This document shows, piece after piece, positions 16,515 through 25,300 of a stretch of 64,000 nt of DNA. The stretch comes from Lysinibacillus alkalisoli (lineage in GTDB: Bacteria > Bacillota > Bacilli > Bacillales_A > Planococcaceae): contig NZ_BMJT01000004.1 in assembly GCF_014643595.1 (NCBI RefSeq), forward strand, positions 124,001-188,000, in the 5' to 3' direction. The position numbers and the translations under genes were made by a program. Each line of letters starts with the position of its first letter. Position 1 is the stretch's first letter. The notes under the pieces are model-generated. The model made no database searches. It had not been told where the DNA came from and was given only the letters and a program-made list of their open reading frames with translations.

Positions 16515-18787
16515 AAAAAAGGAAACTTCGATTCCAGTGGGGAGCTCTACTATTGTTTGCAATCTTTAGTGTGCTCTTTTTCGTTTTATATGTAAGGATT
16601 GTATCTATTCAAGCGACAGGAGAAGTAAAGGGGCAAGATTTAAAAGAGTGGGCTGAAAAAGCTCGAGCGCGCTCATATCCTCTCTATGCCGAACGTGGTC
16701 GTATTTTAGATGCAGACGGTAAAGTGATTGCAGAAGACACTATGACGTATCGTTTACAAGCGGTTATTCAAACGACTACGCCAAAAGATGAGCGTCCGCA
16801 CTACGTAAAAGATAAAAAAAATACAGCCAAAGTATTGGCAAAACATATTGATGCAACAGAAGATGAGGTTTATGCTATTTTACAAAATGATAAAGCTTTT
16901 CAAGTAGAGTTCGGTTCAGCAGGTAAGGGCTTGACATCGCAAGTAAAAAAAGCCATTGAAAAAGAAAAATTACCTGGTATTATTTTTGAACGAGAAATTA
17001 AAAGAAATCATCCCAATGGCGTTTTTGCCTCACATTTAATCGGTTATGCAAAGCCAACACAACAAGATAATGGCAATAATGTTTTGAAAGGTGAAATGGG
17101 ATTAGAAGCTACTTACGATAAGCAATTAACAGGTAAAGATGGTAAGGTGCAGTATGAGGGGGATATTTATTCTTATCTTTTACCTAATAGTAAGAAAAAT
17201 ATTCAAGAACCTCAAAATGGTAATGATATTTATTTAACATTAATTAAAAATATTCAAAACCAACTTGAAGAGGAAATGGATCAAGTGTTTAAAGACTATC
17301 AGCCTAAAGCAATGAATGCGATCGTAGTAGACCCTAAAACAGGTAGAATTTTAGCAATGTCACAGCGTCCTACGTTTAATCCTGATACTTTACAAGGTGA
17401 AGGGATGAGTTGGTTAAATGCGCCTGTTGAGCAAACGATCGAGCCAGGTTCTACAATGAAGATGTTTACATTAGCAGCCGCAGTTGATTCTGGCAACTGG
17501 GCGCCTAATAATTACTACCAATCTGGCCGATATAAAGTAGGAAATAACACAATTAATGACCATAACTTTCAAGGGTGGGGCACTATTTCATATTTAGAAG
17601 GTTTTCAACGTTCTTCTAATACAGCGATGACCAATTTGTTAGATAGCATGGGGCCAAAAATATTTTATGACTACTTGGATCGCTTTGGCTTTGGTAAAAA
17701 AACGGGCATTGACTTACCAAGAGAAGCGAATGGTGTATTATTGGATGGCACACCGATTGAGCAATATACAACAACATTTGGGCAAGGGAGTACTACAACA
17801 CCCATTCAGATGGTACAAGCTGCAACAGCTATTGCTAATGACGGTACAATGATGAAACCATATGTTATTGATAAAGTAGTAGACCGAGATACTGGTGAAG
17901 TGGTAACACAACATAAGCCAGAAGAAAATGGTAAACCCGTCAGTGCAGAAACGGCAAAGACAGTACGAGATGTCTTAGCTTCTACAGTCACTTCTAAAGT
18001 AGGTTCAGCGCAAAATTTTAAATTAGAAGAATATGAGGTAGCAGGTAAAACAGCTACAGCGCAAGTACCTAGAGAAGATGGACAAGGGTATTATGCTTTT
18101 GACAATAACAATTTCTTATATGGTTTTTTAGGGATGGCTCCAAAAGATGACCCTAAACTACTCATATATGTGGACATTACTATGCCACAATTAGCAGAAG
18201 GAGAGTATGGTTCTAAGCCAGTCTCAAAAGTGTTCAATTCTGTTATGTTAAGCAGTTTGAAATATTTAAATGTAAATCCTAATGAAGTTAAACCAACAAA
18301 GACTTATGAAATGGAAGATTATACAGGTCGTTCTTTAGCTGAAGTACAGTTGAAATTGGAAAGTGAAGGTTTACAGCCTATTGTTATTGGACAAAGTGGC
18401 AAAATTACAGAGCAGTTTCCACAAGCGGGTACAGCTGTTGTAGAAGGTACAAAAGTATATTTAAAAACGAGTGGTACAATCACCTTGCCTTCTTTTGAAG
18501 GATGGTCTTTACAAAATGTGTTAGCTTATCAAGCATTGTCAGGTTTAACATTAGAAGTAAGTGGTGAAGGCTTTGTGGTAACACAAAGTATATCGGCAGG
18601 TACGGATGTTCAAGCCGAGATGCCTATCGTATTAAAATTAGAGACACCAACAGAAATGTATGAACCGAAACCACAAATTGAGGAACAACCTCTCACTCCT
18701 AAACAACCAGACGGTTATGTTGAAGAAGAGGAAACACCCCAAGAGCAGCCAGACCGTCAAGAAATTCATCCTGATGGCGTTGGATAA
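16511..18787 (+). CDS. pbpB: Class B penicillin-binding protein with two PASTA domains (PBP2B/PBP1 type)
   Basis: 758 residues. A transmembrane anchor (about 10-30) is followed by the PBP dimerisation domain (about 55-225) and the transpeptidase domain, with S314 in STMK, S368-S-N370, and K513-T-A515. Two PASTA repeats follow (about 597-660 and 661-715), then an acidic Pro/Glu-rich tail. This is the essential septal transpeptidase working with FtsW. Its ATG overlaps the ftsL stop. Only one class B PBP gene lies here, where B. subtilis has pbpB and spoVD in tandem; the order ftsL-pbp-mraY matches Staphylococcus. A terminator follows before mraY. Confidence 0.96.
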   Translation: MKKRKLRFQWGALLLFAIFSVLFFVLYVRIVSIQATGEVKGQDLKEWAEKARARSYPLYAERGRILDADGKVIAEDTMTYRLQAVIQTTTPKDERPHYVKDKKNTAKVLAKHIDATEDEVYAILQNDKAFQVEFGSAGKGLTSQVKKAIEKEKLPGIIFEREIKRNHPNGVFASHLIGYAKPTQQDNGNNVLKGEMGLEATYDKQLTGKDGKVQYEGDIYSYLLPNSKKNIQEPQNGNDIYLTLIKNIQNQLEEEMDQVFKDYQPKAMNAIVVDPKTGRILAMSQRPTFNPDTLQGEGMSWLNAPVEQTIEPGSTMKMFTLAAAVDSGNWAPNNYYQSGRYKVGNNTINDHNFQGWGTISYLEGFQRSSNTAMTNLLDSMGPKIFYDYLDRFGFGKKTGIDLPREANGVLLDGTPIEQYTTTFGQGSTTTPIQMVQAATAIANDGTMMKPYVIDKVVDRDTGEVVTQHKPEENGKPVSAETAKTVRDVLASTVTSKVGSAQNFKLEEYEVAGKTATAQVPREDGQGYYAFDNNNFLYGFLGMAPKDDPKLLIYVDITMPQLAEGEYGSKPVSKVFNSVMLSSLKYLNVNPNEVKPTKTYEMEDYTGRSLAEVQLKLESEGLQPIVIGQSGKITEQFPQAGTAVVEGTKVYLKTSGTITLPSFEGWSLQNVLAYQALSGLTLEVSGEGFVVTQSISAGTDVQAEMPIVLKLETPTEMYEPKPQIEEQPLTPKQPDGYVEEEETPQEQPDRQEIHPDGVG

Positions 18788-18809
18788 TCACATGTCGTAA
18801 GTGACGGAA

Positions 18810-18834
18810 GGGTGTCTGTGTACAGACACCCTTT
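18810..18834 (+). terminator. Intrinsic terminator between pbpB and mraY
   Basis: GGGTGTCTG and CAGACACCC form a perfect nine-base stem with a short loop, followed by TTTT. It lies inside the dcw cluster, so it probably reduces rather than abolishes read-through; the T run is short. Confidence 0.75.
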
Positions 18835-18870
18835 TAGCATGTACATACTGAGGAGAAATAAAGGAGATTT

Positions 18871-19848
18871 ATGATGATGACAGTAGGAGAAATTGTAATA
18901 ACTATTTTAGTGGCTATTGTAATAACAGCCATATTGGCACCGATAGGAATCCCTATTTTACGCCGCTTAAAGTTCGGACAGAGCATCCGAGAAGAAGGCC
19001 CACAATCACATATGAAAAAAGCAGGTACGCCAACGATGGGTGGCTTAATTTTCCTTATTTCAATCGTGGTTGTCACAATTGTCTTAGGGCTTATGATGAA
19101 TCACTTCACAACACAAACTACGATTTTGTTGTTAGTGTTTGCAGGATTTGGCGTGATTGGATTTTTAGATGATGGTTTAAAAGTTATTTTTAAAAGAAAT
19201 TTAGGATTGACGTCATTACAAAAGCTAATTGGTCAAATTATTATTGCTATTATTGCATATTTGTTACTGCGTGGTAATGATTTTGATACAACTGTAACGA
19301 TACCGTTAACCAATTTTGATGTAGATTTAGGTATGCTGTATGTAGCCTTTTTAATCTTCTGGTTAGTAGGTTTTTCAAATGCTGTGAATTTAACTGATGG
19401 TCTTGATGGTCTTGTATCTGGTCTCTCTACGATTGCATTTGCCGCATATGGTGTCATCGCGCTTTATCAGCAACAAGCTGATGTCGCTTTATTTGCCTTC
19501 ACGGTAGCAGGTGCTATGTTTGCCTTTTTATTATTTAATAAAAATCCAGCTAAAGTGTTTATGGGAGATACAGGGTCATTAGCTCTTGGCGGTGCCATTG
19601 CAATGTTATCTGTTGTTACAAAGACGGAACTTCTCCTTCTCATCATTGGTCTAGTATTTGTAATAGAGACGCTATCCGTCATTTTACAAGTAGGTAGCTT
19701 TAAATTACGAGGTAAACGTATTTTTAAAATGAGTCCTTTACACCATCACTATGAACTTTCAGGATGGTCTGAGTGGAAGGTTGTTATTGTCTTTTGGACA
19801 GTTGGATTACTTGTAAGTGTAATTGGCGTATTGATGGAGGTTATGTGA
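18871..19848 (+). CDS. mraY: Phospho-N-acetylmuramoyl-pentapeptide transferase MraY
   Basis: 325 residues with about ten transmembrane segments. Diagnostic motifs are KKAGTPTMGG (about 49-58), the DDGLK pair of aspartates (about 98-102), NLTDGLDGL and HHHYELSGW near the C-terminus (about 290-298). MraY moves phospho-MurNAc-pentapeptide onto undecaprenyl phosphate to make lipid I. AAGGAG lies upstream of three consecutive ATG codons; the first is used here. It directly follows pbpB because murE is absent, and overlaps murD by one base. Confidence 0.97.
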   Translation: MMMTVGEIVITILVAIVITAILAPIGIPILRRLKFGQSIREEGPQSHMKKAGTPTMGGLIFLISIVVVTIVLGLMMNHFTTQTTILLLVFAGFGVIGFLDDGLKVIFKRNLGLTSLQKLIGQIIIAIIAYLLLRGNDFDTTVTIPLTNFDVDLGMLYVAFLIFWLVGFSNAVNLTDGLDGLVSGLSTIAFAAYGVIALYQQQADVALFAFTVAGAMFAFLLFNKNPAKVFMGDTGSLALGGAIAMLSVVTKTELLLLIIGLVFVIETLSVILQVGSFKLRGKRIFKMSPLHHHYELSGWSEWKVVIVFWTVGLLVSVIGVLMEVM

Positions 19849-21194
19849 TGAAAAATTATACAGGATTACAACATAAAAAAGTATTAGTGTTAGGATTAGC
19901 TAAAAGTGGTGTAGCAGCCGCAGAATTATTACATGATTTAGGGGCTTTTGTTACCGTGAATGATGCCAAGCCATTTGATGAGAATAGTGAAGCACAGTCC
20001 TTATTACAAAAAGGTATTACAGTCATTTGTGGTCGACATCCAGAAGATTTATTAGACGAAGGTTTTGAACTGATTGTGAAAAACCCTGGAATACCTTACC
20101 ATAATTTTATTATTCAAGATGCCATTAATCGTAATATTCCTGTTTGGACAGAGATTGAATTAGCCTATTTAGTAAGTGAAGCACCTATGATTGGGATTAC
20201 AGGCTCAAACGGAAAAACAACAACAACAACGCTCATTTATGAAATGCTACAAAAAGCAGGCGAAAAACCACTAGTAGCAGGTAATATTGGGACAGTTGCT
20301 TGTGGTGTAGCGAGAGAGGCTACATCTGATCATTTTATTGTAACAGAGCTATCGTCGTTTCAATTAATGGGGGTTGAAACGTTTAAGCCGAAAATTGCTG
20401 TTTTAACCAATTTATATGAGGCACATTTAGATTACCATGGCTCTTTTGAGGCATATGCAGATGCTAAATTTGCCGTTACTGCTCAACAAGATAGCAGTGA
20501 TTATTTTATTTATAACGCTGATCAACCGACTGTGGCAGCTTATGCGGAGAAAACGAAAGCGCAAACAGTTCCTTTCACTGTAAATGGAAGAACGGATGAA
20601 GGGATTAGTGCAGACCAACAGTATATTTATTGGCATGGGCAAGCCATTTTAGAAAGAGCAGCTATTAAATTACCTGGTCAACATAATTTGGAAAATATTT
20701 TAGCAGCTGTAGCTACTTGTCTACTGCTAGGTAGTGAAGTTGAACCATTAAATGAAGTGTTGCATCACTTTGGTGGTGTGAAACACCGTACACAATTTGT
20801 TAAAGAATGGCAAGGTATTCGTTTTTACAATGACTCAAAAGCAACGAATAGTTTAGCGACAAAAAGTGCATTAGAAGCTTTTGCTGCACCGACTATTTTA
20901 TTAGCAGGTGGTTTAGAACGTAACCATAGTTTAGAAGAGTTAACATCTTCACTGACGAATGTTCGTATGGCTATTTTATTTGGTGAAACAAAACGCAGGT
21001 TTGCTGAATTTTTTGAAGCACACCATATCCCAACTCAATTAGTTGAGAATGTAGAACAAGCCGTACCACTCGCTATAAAACAAGCAACAGCAGGTGATGT
21101 TGTCTTATTATCTCCAGCGTGTGCAAGTTGGGACCAATACGAAAGCTTTGAAATACGAGGCGATGCTTTCATAAACGCAATTAACGAACTGTAG
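19848..21194 (+). CDS. murD: UDP-N-acetylmuramoylalanine--D-glutamate ligase
   Basis: 448 residues from the ATG at 19848, which shares a base with the mraY stop (TGATG) and has GGAGG seven bases upstream; the open extension inside mraY is rejected. The Mur ligase P-loop GSNGKTTTT (119-127), the HLDYHGSFEAYADAK segment and the C-terminal NDSKATN motif are all present. It adds D-glutamate to UDP-MurNAc-L-Ala in the cytoplasm. In B. subtilis spoVE, murG and murB follow; here divIB follows after 13 bp. Confidence 0.97.
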   Translation: MKNYTGLQHKKVLVLGLAKSGVAAAELLHDLGAFVTVNDAKPFDENSEAQSLLQKGITVICGRHPEDLLDEGFELIVKNPGIPYHNFIIQDAINRNIPVWTEIELAYLVSEAPMIGITGSNGKTTTTTLIYEMLQKAGEKPLVAGNIGTVACGVAREATSDHFIVTELSSFQLMGVETFKPKIAVLTNLYEAHLDYHGSFEAYADAKFAVTAQQDSSDYFIYNADQPTVAAYAEKTKAQTVPFTVNGRTDEGISADQQYIYWHGQAILERAAIKLPGQHNLENILAAVATCLLLGSEVEPLNEVLHHFGGVKHRTQFVKEWQGIRFYNDSKATNSLATKSALEAFAAPTILLAGGLERNHSLEELTSSLTNVRMAILFGETKRRFAEFFEAHHIPTQLVENVEQAVPLAIKQATAGDVVLLSPACASWDQYESFEIRGDAFINAINEL

Positions 21195-21207
21195 GGGGTG
21201 TATGCGG

Positions 21208-22080
21208 ATGGATAAGAAAGTAATTGATATTGAAGAACGCATTCCACAACTAAAGCAAAAGCGAAAACGTAAAAAGAATACAAAGTTTATTGTGTTATTA
21301 CTTATACTCTTACTCTTATTATCCGCATTCCTTTATTTTCAATCATCATTTAGTAAAATTAAGCGTATTACGATAAATGGTGCAGAGTTACTCAGTAAAG
21401 AAGCTTACCTAGACCTATTAACCTTTCAAGAAGGAGATAGTATGTGGCGTTTGCCAGTAGATCGTGCAATCCAAAATATTGAAAAATCAAATATGGTTAA
21501 AAAAGTAACGATTAAAAGAAAATGGCCGCAACAAGTAAATGTTACCGTAAAAGAATGGAAGCATGTAGCTTATGTAAGGCAGGATACCATATATAAAGGT
21601 GTATTAGAGAGTGGTCGCATTTATCAATCAAAATATGATTTACCAATTGACGCACCTATTATTAGTGGTTTTACTAAACGTGCAGAAAGGGAAGCGGTGG
21701 CACAACAGCTAGTGAAATTACCTAGTGAAGTCACTTTATTAATTTCTCAAATTGAGAATAGTAGTACTAAAAAATCACCTAACCGTGTGCATTTATATAT
21801 GAATGATGGCTTTGAAGTCTATGCATCTATGGATACATTCGCAAAGAAAATGAAGTACTATCCAGAGTTTGTATCGCAAATCCCTGTTGGAGAAAAAGGT
21901 ACTATTGATTTAGAGGTAGGCAGTTATTATCGCCCTTTTAAAGAGCAGTATGATGCCGAAAAACCAAGCGAAGAGCAACAGTTGATGGATGGAGAAGAAA
22001 TATCTCAGGAAAATCAAGGGGATGCGCCTGAAACACAAGGTACTGAAGAGGAAGTGGAGGCAGATGAAACGACCGAATAA
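21208..22080 (+). CDS. divIB: Cell division protein DivIB/FtsQ
   Basis: 290 residues from the ATG at 21208, nine bases after GGGGG; the ATG at 21202 is too close to the site. A basic cytoplasmic tail (KQKRKRKKNTK), one transmembrane segment (about 27-47), a POTRA domain (about 50-118, FSKIKRITINGAELLSKEAYL) and an FtsQ-type beta domain follow. The C-terminal tail is Glu/Gln-rich and probably disordered. It is a bitopic divisome protein linking FtsL and DivIC to septal wall synthesis. It overlaps the next gene by 17 bp. Confidence 0.95.
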   Translation: MDKKVIDIEERIPQLKQKRKRKKNTKFIVLLLILLLLLSAFLYFQSSFSKIKRITINGAELLSKEAYLDLLTFQEGDSMWRLPVDRAIQNIEKSNMVKKVTIKRKWPQQVNVTVKEWKHVAYVRQDTIYKGVLESGRIYQSKYDLPIDAPIISGFTKRAEREAVAQQLVKLPSEVTLLISQIENSSTKKSPNRVHLYMNDGFEVYASMDTFAKKMKYYPEFVSQIPVGEKGTIDLEVGSYYRPFKEQYDAEKPSEEQQLMDGEEISQENQGDAPETQGTEEEVEADETTE

Positions 22081-22780
22081 AAAGATATTTTCACGTAAAC
22101 AGTTTGTTATTCTTATTGTTTTTATTAGTGTGGGTTTTATTATCGGCTATTCCTATGATTTAACGAAAGAGAAAAGAATTGCTGGCAAAGTGGATTCACA
22201 ACAATTAGTTCGGGAAGATGTATATCGAGAAGAATTAATTAATCAACAAGAAAGAAATAAAGAATTAAGTGAAGAAGTAGATCAACTACAACAATCCATA
22301 CGTGCTAATGAAAAGTTGTTGATTGAAGGTCAAGAGCATGCTGAACAATATGTAAAACGAGCTGAGGATTTACGTTTATATTTAGGCGATATTCCATCTA
22401 AAGGAAAAGGTGTACGCGTATTATTAGAGGATGCAGCCTATGATCCTAAGCATGCCAATCCTAATGACTACATTGTGCATGAAAGCCATGTTTTTAGTGT
22501 AATTAATGAATTGAAAATAGCAGGAGCAGAAGCAATTGCAGTAAATGGCAAGCGGCTGAATGCTAATTCTTATATCCGTTGTACAGGGCCTGTTATCGTA
22601 GTGGATGGCCAACAGTTTCCAGCACCTTTTATAGTAGAGGCCGTTGGTGAACAGAAAACACTCAGTGCTTCGTTAAATTTGCGAGGTGGTATTATTGACC
22701 AATTGTTACATGATAATATTGTGGTCACAATTGAAGAGAATGATAATATCGCAATGCCTTCTACAAATGCCGAGAATTGA
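22064..22780 (+). CDS. ylxW: DUF881 family protein (YlxW-like)
   Basis: 238 residues from the ATG at 22064, with GGAGG four bases upstream inside divIB; the upstream ATG at 21989 lacks a site. A transmembrane anchor (about 13-31) is followed by a coiled coil (about 55-95) and the DUF881 domain (about 105-235; GKGVRVLLEDA, NELKIAGAEAIAVNGKRL). DUF881 proteins in Firmicutes and Actinobacteria lie between divIB and sbp or ftsA; their role is unknown, probably at the membrane near the divisome. A second family member follows, as in B. subtilis ylxW-ylxX. Confidence 0.88.
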   Translation: MKRPNKKIFSRKQFVILIVFISVGFIIGYSYDLTKEKRIAGKVDSQQLVREDVYREELINQQERNKELSEEVDQLQQSIRANEKLLIEGQEHAEQYVKRAEDLRLYLGDIPSKGKGVRVLLEDAAYDPKHANPNDYIVHESHVFSVINELKIAGAEAIAVNGKRLNANSYIRCTGPVIVVDGQQFPAPFIVEAVGEQKTLSASLNLRGGIIDQLLHDNIVVTIEENDNIAMPSTNAEN

Positions 22781-22801
22781 CGCTAGCTAGGAGGAACGAG
22801 A

Positions 22802-23521
22802 ATGAAAAAGAATTATTATACCCGCATTACAATTATTTTGTTTATTATTGGTTTAATGATGACTGTGCTCTATAATACTGTCTCTGACCCTAAAGAGCGA
22901 GATACGCGTGATGTGTGGGCAATTCGAGAAGAGTTGGCAGAAGAGAAAAAACGCCACTCGGATTTATTGGAAGAGATTCGCACATTGAACGAAGTAATGA
23001 AGCGCTATGAAGAAATCACACAAAGTACACCTGAGGTGGTTTTAAAACAAACAATAGAGGAATTAGAAACAAAGGTAGGTTTACGCCGTTACGAAGGTCC
23101 AGGTTTAACCTTAACGATTATGCCATCAAATGAAGCAAAGGCAACGGGTAAACCATTGAAACCAATACCACCCGGTTTACTCATACAATTAACTAATCAG
23201 CTGTACGAGTATAAAGCTATAGCTATTGAAATTGACAATAAAAGGCTAACACAAAACTCGGCTATTCGAGATGTGAATGGTAAAACAAGCATTAATAGCG
23301 AAGCCATAACCATGCCACCTTTTGACATTAAGGTGGCAACTACTACAATAGAAGATGCTAGCAAACTGCAAAGCCAATTGCTAGGTTCATCTATTGTGGA
23401 TTACTTTTATTTGGATGATTTATTATTAAAAGTAGAGGAAGTACAAGCCAATATACAATTATCTCCCTCAGAACAGCCATTCCAAATAAAATATTTACAA
23501 GAAGTAAACGAAAGGGATTGA
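22802..23521 (+). CDS. ylxX: DUF881 family protein (YlxX-like), second copy
   Basis: 239 residues with AGGAGG before the ATG. The layout repeats the preceding protein: transmembrane anchor (about 8-25), coiled coil (about 38-75) and DUF881 domain (about 90-230; GPGLTLTIMPS, NQLYEYKAIAIEIDNKRLTQNSAIRD split across the core). The pair are divergent paralogues, since sequence identity by eye is limited to the core. It sits four bases upstream of sbp and is presumably in the divIB-sbp unit. Confidence 0.87.
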   Translation: MKKNYYTRITIILFIIGLMMTVLYNTVSDPKERDTRDVWAIREELAEEKKRHSDLLEEIRTLNEVMKRYEEITQSTPEVVLKQTIEELETKVGLRRYEGPGLTLTIMPSNEAKATGKPLKPIPPGLLIQLTNQLYEYKAIAIEIDNKRLTQNSAIRDVNGKTSINSEAITMPPFDIKVATTTIEDASKLQSQLLGSSIVDYFYLDDLLLKVEEVQANIQLSPSEQPFQIKYLQEVNERD

Positions 23522-23525
23522 TTTA

Positions 23526-23888
23526 ATGTGGCTACCGTTGCTAGGACTGTTACTAGGATTAGCACTGGGACTTTTAACAGACATGCAAATCCCAGTAGTT
23601 TATCAAAATTATTTATCCATTGCGGTATTAGCAGCATTGGACACACTTTTGGGAGGGATTAGAGCTCAATTACAAGGCGTTTATGACGATAAAGTATTTG
23701 TTACAGGTTTTTTCTTTAACGTCTTATTAGCAGCAGGGTTAGCCTTCCTAGGAGTTCATTTAGGTGTTGATTTATATTTAGCAGCCATCTTTGCGTTCGG
23801 TGTGCGTTTATTCCAAAATATCGCCGTTATAAGACGAATTTTACTTGCTAAATGGGATGCACACAAAAATACAGCAAAAAACAAATAA
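23526..23888 (+). CDS. sbp: Small basic family protein Sbp (DUF1290)
   Basis: 120 residues with four predicted membrane segments (about 2-18, 24-40, 60-77 and 80-98) and a basic C-terminus. The central PVVYQNYLSIAVLAALDTLL and GGIRAQLQGVYDDKVFVTGF stretches are the family signature. The function is unknown; the gene always precedes ftsA in Bacillales. It starts four bases after the ylxX-like gene. Confidence 0.9.
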   Translation: MWLPLLGLLLGLALGLLTDMQIPVVYQNYLSIAVLAALDTLLGGIRAQLQGVYDDKVFVTGFFFNVLLAAGLAFLGVHLGVDLYLAAIFAFGVRLFQNIAVIRRILLAKWDAHKNTAKNK

Positions 23889-23908
23889 AAATAGTAGAAA
23901 TATAAGAA

Positions 23909-23938
23909 TTTACTTAGACAAAGTTATGAAGTTACAAT
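23909..23938 (+). promoter_or_regulatory. Candidate ftsA-ftsZ promoter
   Basis: TTTACT (23909-23914) and TACAAT (23933-23938) are 18 bp apart in the 92-bp gap before ftsA. B. subtilis also has promoters just upstream of ftsA. Confidence 0.5.
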
Positions 23939-23980
23939 AAAATGAAAACAGGAAGGAATTACAAGAGGAGGTGCAACGAG

Positions 23981-25264
23981 ATGAGTTCACAGGAATTTTA
24001 TACAGCGATAGATGTTGGTTCTTCTAGCATAAAAGTTGTAATTGGTGAGATGAGAAATAGCCAACTCCACGTGATAGGAGAAAGCAGTGTACGTTCTGAA
24101 GGTCTACGTAAAGGCATTGTCGTAGATATTGAAGAGGCAGTTCGTTCTGTTAAAGAAGCGGTTGCACAAGCAGAACGAATGACAGGATTACAAGTGACAA
24201 ATGCTGTTGTCGGTATCTCAGCGCAACAAGCAGACCTACAGCATGTTAGAGGTGTTGTTACCGTAAGTAATCAAGAGATTACAGATGAAGATTTACAACG
24301 TGTTATGCAATCGGCTAAAGAGTATAAGTTAGCAGAAGGCAGAGAACTCGTAAATGTTGTGCCAATGTATTTTACTGTGGATACTAGTAAAGGCATTACA
24401 GACCCTAGAGGGATGTTAGGTGTAAGATTAGAAGTTGATGCTACAATGATTACAACGTCAACCACGTTATTACATAACGTTTTAACATGTGTAGAGCGTG
24501 CAGGTGTGGAAGTGCGTGATATTTATTTCCAACCTTTAGTAGTAGGATACACGGCATTAACAAAAGACGAAAAACAACAGGGCACCGCTTGTATTGATAT
24601 TGGTGGTGGCTCAACTACATTAACTTTATATCAAGATGGCATCTTACAAAAGACCGCTGTTATTCCACTTGGTGGTGATACCATCACACAAGATATTGCT
24701 ATTGTTTTAAAAACAACCACTGCACAAGCAGAACAGATTAAACAGCGTTATGGGCACGCTTTTTATGAAGATGCAGCAGAAAATGAGTTTTTCGAGGTAG
24801 CAATTGAGGGTACAGATACTATAGCAGAGTACAGTGAAAGATATTTATCTGAGATTATTGGGGCGCGTTTAGCAGAGATTTTTGATTTTGTTATTGATGA
24901 GCTTGCGAGAATGAATATACAAGATGTGCCAGGTGGTATTGTTTTAACAGGTGGTGTAGCAGCAATGGAAGGAATTGCTCCTTTAGCTCGCCAAGTTATG
25001 CAAACACGTGTTAGAATTTATTCACCACAGTTTATCTCAGTACGAGAGCCTGGGTACGCTACAGCAGTTGGATTAATTGATTATGCACATAAACAAGATA
25101 CATTTTTCCGACGTACTTTTGAGAGCAGTGTGACATCCTCGACGCAGGTAGAACCAGATACTACACCAATGTATCAAGAACAAGTATCAGAGGAACCCGA
25201 GGAAAAACAAGATGGCAAATTTAAAAAGATGATAAAAAAATTCTATGACGGTATTTTCGAGTAA
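23981..25264 (+). CDS. ftsA: Cell division protein FtsA
   Basis: 427 residues from the ATG at 23981, ten bases after GAGGAGG; an ATG at 23942 lies upstream without a site. The actin-fold motifs are clear: phosphate 1 (AIDVGSSSIKVVIGE, about 8-22), the SHS2 domain 1C (about 80-165), phosphate 2 (CIDIGGGSTTLTLY, about 204-217) and the adenosine motif (VLTGGVAAMEG). The C-terminal FKKMIKKFYDGIFE is an amphipathic membrane-targeting helix. FtsA tethers FtsZ filaments to the membrane and recruits late division proteins. ftsZ follows 36 bp downstream. Confidence 0.97.
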   Translation: MSSQEFYTAIDVGSSSIKVVIGEMRNSQLHVIGESSVRSEGLRKGIVVDIEEAVRSVKEAVAQAERMTGLQVTNAVVGISAQQADLQHVRGVVTVSNQEITDEDLQRVMQSAKEYKLAEGRELVNVVPMYFTVDTSKGITDPRGMLGVRLEVDATMITTSTTLLHNVLTCVERAGVEVRDIYFQPLVVGYTALTKDEKQQGTACIDIGGGSTTLTLYQDGILQKTAVIPLGGDTITQDIAIVLKTTTAQAEQIKQRYGHAFYEDAAENEFFEVAIEGTDTIAEYSERYLSEIIGARLAEIFDFVIDELARMNIQDVPGGIVLTGGVAAMEGIAPLARQVMQTRVRIYSPQFISVREPGYATAVGLIDYAHKQDTFFRRTFESSVTSSTQVEPDTTPMYQEQVSEEPEEKQDGKFKKMIKKFYDGIFE

Positions 25265-25300
25265 ACGGAAAAGGCTGATTTCACGGTAGGAGGAATAAAC

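Noticed and set aside
22064-23521. The two DUF881 genes as a recent tandem duplication
   Set aside because: They share layout but little sequence, and B. subtilis has the same pair (ylxW-ylxX), so the duplication is old.
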